NCBI GenBank assembly: GCA_937868725.1
Contig: CALMMQ010000001.1
Coordinates: 1 to 64,000 of the forward strand
Length of the DNA: 64,000 bases
From: an uncultured Pleomorphomonas sp.
GTDB taxonomy: Bacteria > Pseudomonadota > Alphaproteobacteria > Rhizobiales > Pleomorphomonadaceae
Direction of reading: 5' to 3'
A program made the translations under genes and the position numbers. The number at the start of each line of letters is the position of its first letter. Position 1 is the stretch's first letter. The notes beneath the pieces were generated by a model. It ran no database searches. It was given only the letters and a program-made list of their open reading frames with translations, and had not been told where the DNA came from. Positions 61,927 through 64,000 of this stretch are shown here, in pieces.

Positions 61927-64000
61927 ATGACCGACCAATCCGCACCGACGTCCGAGACGGCGCCGACCCGCGACTATTCCGATACGCTCAACCTGCCCGA
62001 AACCCAGTTTCCGATGCGCGCCGGCCTGCCGCAGAAGGAACCGCAGCTCATCGCCCGCTGGGACGAGATGAGGCTCTACGAAAAGCTGCGCCAGACGGCC
62101 AAGGGCCGCGACAAGTTCGTGCTGCACGACGGCCCGCCGTACGCCAACGGCCACCTGCACATCGGCCACGCCCTCAACAAGATCCTGAAGGACATCATCA
62201 CCCGCTCGCGGCAGATGATGGGCTACGATTCCAACTACGTTCCCGGCTGGGACTGCCACGGCCTGCCGATCGAGTGGAAGATCGAGGAAGAGTACCGCGC
62301 CAAGGGCAAGAACAAGGACGAGGTGCCGATCAACGACTTCCGCGCCGAGTGTCGCGCCTACGCCGAGAACTGGGTCAAGATCCAGGGCGAAGAGTTCCGC
62401 CGGCTGGGCGTCGAGGGCGATTTCGCCCATCCCTACACCACCATGGCCTATGCTTCGGAAGCGGTGATCGCCACCGAGCTCCTGAAGTTCGCCGTGTCCG
62501 GCCAGCTCTACCGCGGTTCCAAGCCGGTGATGTGGTCGGTGGTCGAGAAGACGGCGCTGGCCGAAGCCGAAGTCGAGTATCAGGACTACCAGTCCGACAC
62601 CATCTGGGTGAAGTTCCCGGTGACGCGCGAATACGGCGGCACCACCACCTGGTGGAAGCGCCTCGAGGAGCGGTCGCGCAAGCTGTCGTCCATGGAAGTC
62701 GACGCGCCGATGGAACACAACGAGTCGCTGATCGGCGCGGCCGTGGTCATCTGGACCACGACGCCGTGGACCATCCCGGGCAACCGCGCCATCGCCTTCT
62801 CGTCCAAGATCACCTACGGCCTCTACGCCGTGACCGAGGCGCCGGACGGCAACTGGGCCAAGGTCGGCGATCGGCTGATCCTCGCCGATGCGCTGGCTGA
62901 AAGCGTGTTCAAGCAGGCCAAGGTCAGCGGCTATGCCCGCCGTCGCGCCGTCACCACCGAGGAGCTGTCCAGCCTGCGCTGCGCCCACCCGCTCAAGGGG
63001 CTCGAGGGCGGCTACGGCTTCGAAGTGCCGCTGCTCTCCGGCGATCACGTCACCGACGATACCGGCACCGGCTTCGTCCACACCGCTCCCGGCCACGGCC
63101 GCGAGGACTTCGAGGTGTGGATGGACAACGCCCGATACCTGACCGAGCGCGGCATCGACACGGCCATCCCGTTCACCGTCGATGACGACGGCTATCTCAC
63201 CAAGGACGCGCCGGGCCTGGTCGGCCGCCGCGTCATCACCGACAAGGGCGAGAAGGGCGACGCCAACGGCGCCGTCATCGAGGCGCTGGCCAACGCCGGC
63301 GCCATGGTGGCGCGCGGCCGTCTCAAGCACACCTACCCGCACTCCTGGCGCTCCAAGAAGCCGGTGATCTTCCGCAACACGCCGCAGTGGTTCGTCTACA
63401 TGGACCGGGCCATCGGTGGCGGCGCCAACAACGACACGCTGCGCGCCCGCGCCCTCAACGCCATCGACGCGACGAAGTTCTATCCGCCGGCCGGCCAGAC
63501 GCGCCTGCGTTCGATGATCGAAAATCGCCCCGACTGGGTGCTGTCGCGCCAGCGCGCCTGGGGCGTGCCGATCGCCGTGTTCCGTCACAAGGACAGCGGC
63601 AAGCTCATCCCCGGCCCGGATTTCGCCCAGAACGACGCCTACGCCGCCCGTATCCGCGAGGCCTTCCTCACCGAAGGCGCCGACGCCTGGTTCGCCGACG
63701 GCGCCAAGGAGCGCTTCCTCGGCGGCTTCGTCGACAATCTCGACGCCTGGACGCAGGTGCGCGACATCCTCGACGTCTGGTTCGATTCGGGATCGACGCA
63801 CGAGTTCGTGCTCCGGGCCCGCCCCGACCTCCAGTGGCCGGCCGACGTCTACCTCGAAGGCTCGGACCAGCATCGCGGCTGGTTCCACTCCTCGCTGCTC
63901 GAAAGCTGCGGCGTCAACGGCGTTGCGCCCTACAAGGCGGTGGTGACGCACGGCTTCACCATGGCCGAGGACGGCCGCAAGATGTCGAAGTCGCTCGGCA
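61927..64000 (+). CDS. ileS: Isoleucyl-tRNA synthetase, 5' part (truncated by window edge)
   Basis: The first 691 codons of a class I aminoacyl-tRNA synthetase for isoleucine. The HIGH motif is in [14 protein letters not shown] (about residue 75). The CP1 editing domain follows with [14 protein letters not shown] and [31 protein letters not shown] and [13 protein letters not shown] precede KMSKSLG at the very window end, so the gene runs off just after the KMSKS loop. ATG 61927 follows AAGAGA. The 271-base leader shows no T-box. This gene is essential. Confidence 0.97.
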   Translation, partial: MTDQSAPTSETAPTRDYSDTLNLPETQFPMRAGLPQKEPQLIARWDEMRLYEKLRQTAKGRDKFVLHDGPPYANGHLHIGHALNKILKDIITRSRQMMGYDSNYVPGWDCHGLPIEWKIEEEYRAKGKNKDEVPINDFRAECRAYAENWVKIQGEEFRRLGVEGDFAHPYTTMAYASEAVIATELLKFAVSGQLYRGSKPVMWSVVEKTALAEAEVEYQDYQSDTIWVKFPVTREYGGTTTWWKRLEERSRKLSSMEVDAPMEHNESLIGAAVVIWTTTPWTIPGNRAIAFSSKITYGLYAVTEAPDGNWAKVGDRLILADALAESVFKQAKVSGYARRRAVTTEELSSLRCAHPLKGLEGGYGFEVPLLSGDHVTDDTGTGFVHTAPGHGREDFEVWMDNARYLTERGIDTAIPFTVDDDGYLTKDAPGLVGRRVITDKGEKGDANGAVIEALANAGAMVARGRLKHTYPHSWRSKKPVIFRNTPQWFVYMDRAIGGGANNDTLRARALNAIDATKFYPPAGQTRLRSMIENRPDWVLSRQRAWGVPIAVFRHKDSGKLIPGPDFAQNDAYAARIREAFLTEGADAWFADGAKERFLGGFVDNLDAWTQVRDILDVWFDSGSTHEFVLRARPDLQWPADVYLEGSDQHRGWFHSSLLESCGVNGVAPYKAVVTHGFTMAEDGRKMSKSLG

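Noticed and set aside
1..64000. CRISPR arrays, prophage, insertion sequences, tRNA or rRNA genes
   Set aside because: No regularly spaced repeats, integrase/transposase genes, terminal inverted repeats or cloverleaf-type sequences were seen.

Overview
The window is about 64 kb of GC-rich, densely coding chromosome from an alphaproteobacterium, most probably a member of the Hyphomicrobiales (Rhizobiales). The evidence is a rhizobial-type porin, the ChvI/ChvG two-component pair followed by a short HprK and regulatory PTS proteins, an IalB-family protein beside TldD, and lineage-typical small proteins (DUF2093, DUF4170 and DUF6101 families). The species cannot be named from sequence alone. There is no phage, insertion sequence, CRISPR array, tRNA or rRNA. 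This is core chromosome.

Layout. 0-5 kb: truncated porin, BenE-type permease, a TerB/J-domain protein and an ABC exporter preceded by an 18-codon leader ORF. 5-10.7 kb: acetyltransferase, AMP nucleosidase, HAD phosphatase, KdsB-like CMP-sugar synthetase, a small secreted protein and a histidine-phosphatase-like protein. 10.6-17 kb (minus): a FliK-like/FlhB-C-like pair and the complete glycine cleavage operon gcvT-gcvH-gcvPA-gcvPB under a tandem glycine riboswitch. 17-26 kb: lipoprotein, ispH-thrB-rnhA-diacylglycerol-kinase cluster, peroxiredoxin, DsbD-N-like protein, YqgE, purD, ubiA and DUF6101. 26.5-34 kb: a plus-strand cluster of pmbA, an inositol-monophosphatase-family gene, DUF4170, an MsbA-like exporter, an acyltransferase, waaA and lpxK, which belongs to lipid A-Kdo assembly. 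34-45.5 kb (mostly minus): DUF2093, TerC, HAD, tldD, ialB, a large membrane EAL protein, a RimJ-like acetyltransferase, an M16 protease and thrC, then a plus-strand patatin. 45.4-48 kb: tadA, a pseudouridine synthase and rsmD. 48-56 kb: GTP-type PEP carboxykinase, a small protein, a HugZ-like protein, then chvI-chvG-hprK-EIIA-HPr and an acetyltransferase. 56-64 kb: mutL, a HAD protein, cheZ and cheY, ribF and the start of ileS.

How the genes work together. Several envelope functions lie together: lipid A/Kdo synthesis and export, the porin, and the ChvG/ChvI acid and envelope stress system coupled to a PTS phosphorelay. The PEP carboxykinase next to chvIG links carbon flow (PEP) to that relay. 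The threonine genes thrB and thrC are both present but about 24 kb apart. TldD and PmbA, which form one heteromeric protease, are encoded about 8 kb apart on opposite strands.

The most interesting unexplained signal is the leader ORF at 5054-5110. Counted from its second ATG, the peptide matches the Met-Thr-x-x-Met-Arg-Leu start of the macrolide-stalling leaders ErmDL and MsrSA, and it lies directly upstream of an ABC exporter gene. Other unexplained signals are a full CtrA-type site upstream of the porin, a 22-bp near-perfect dyad upstream of pckG, and a T7-G7 tract in the promoter region of a small secreted protein.
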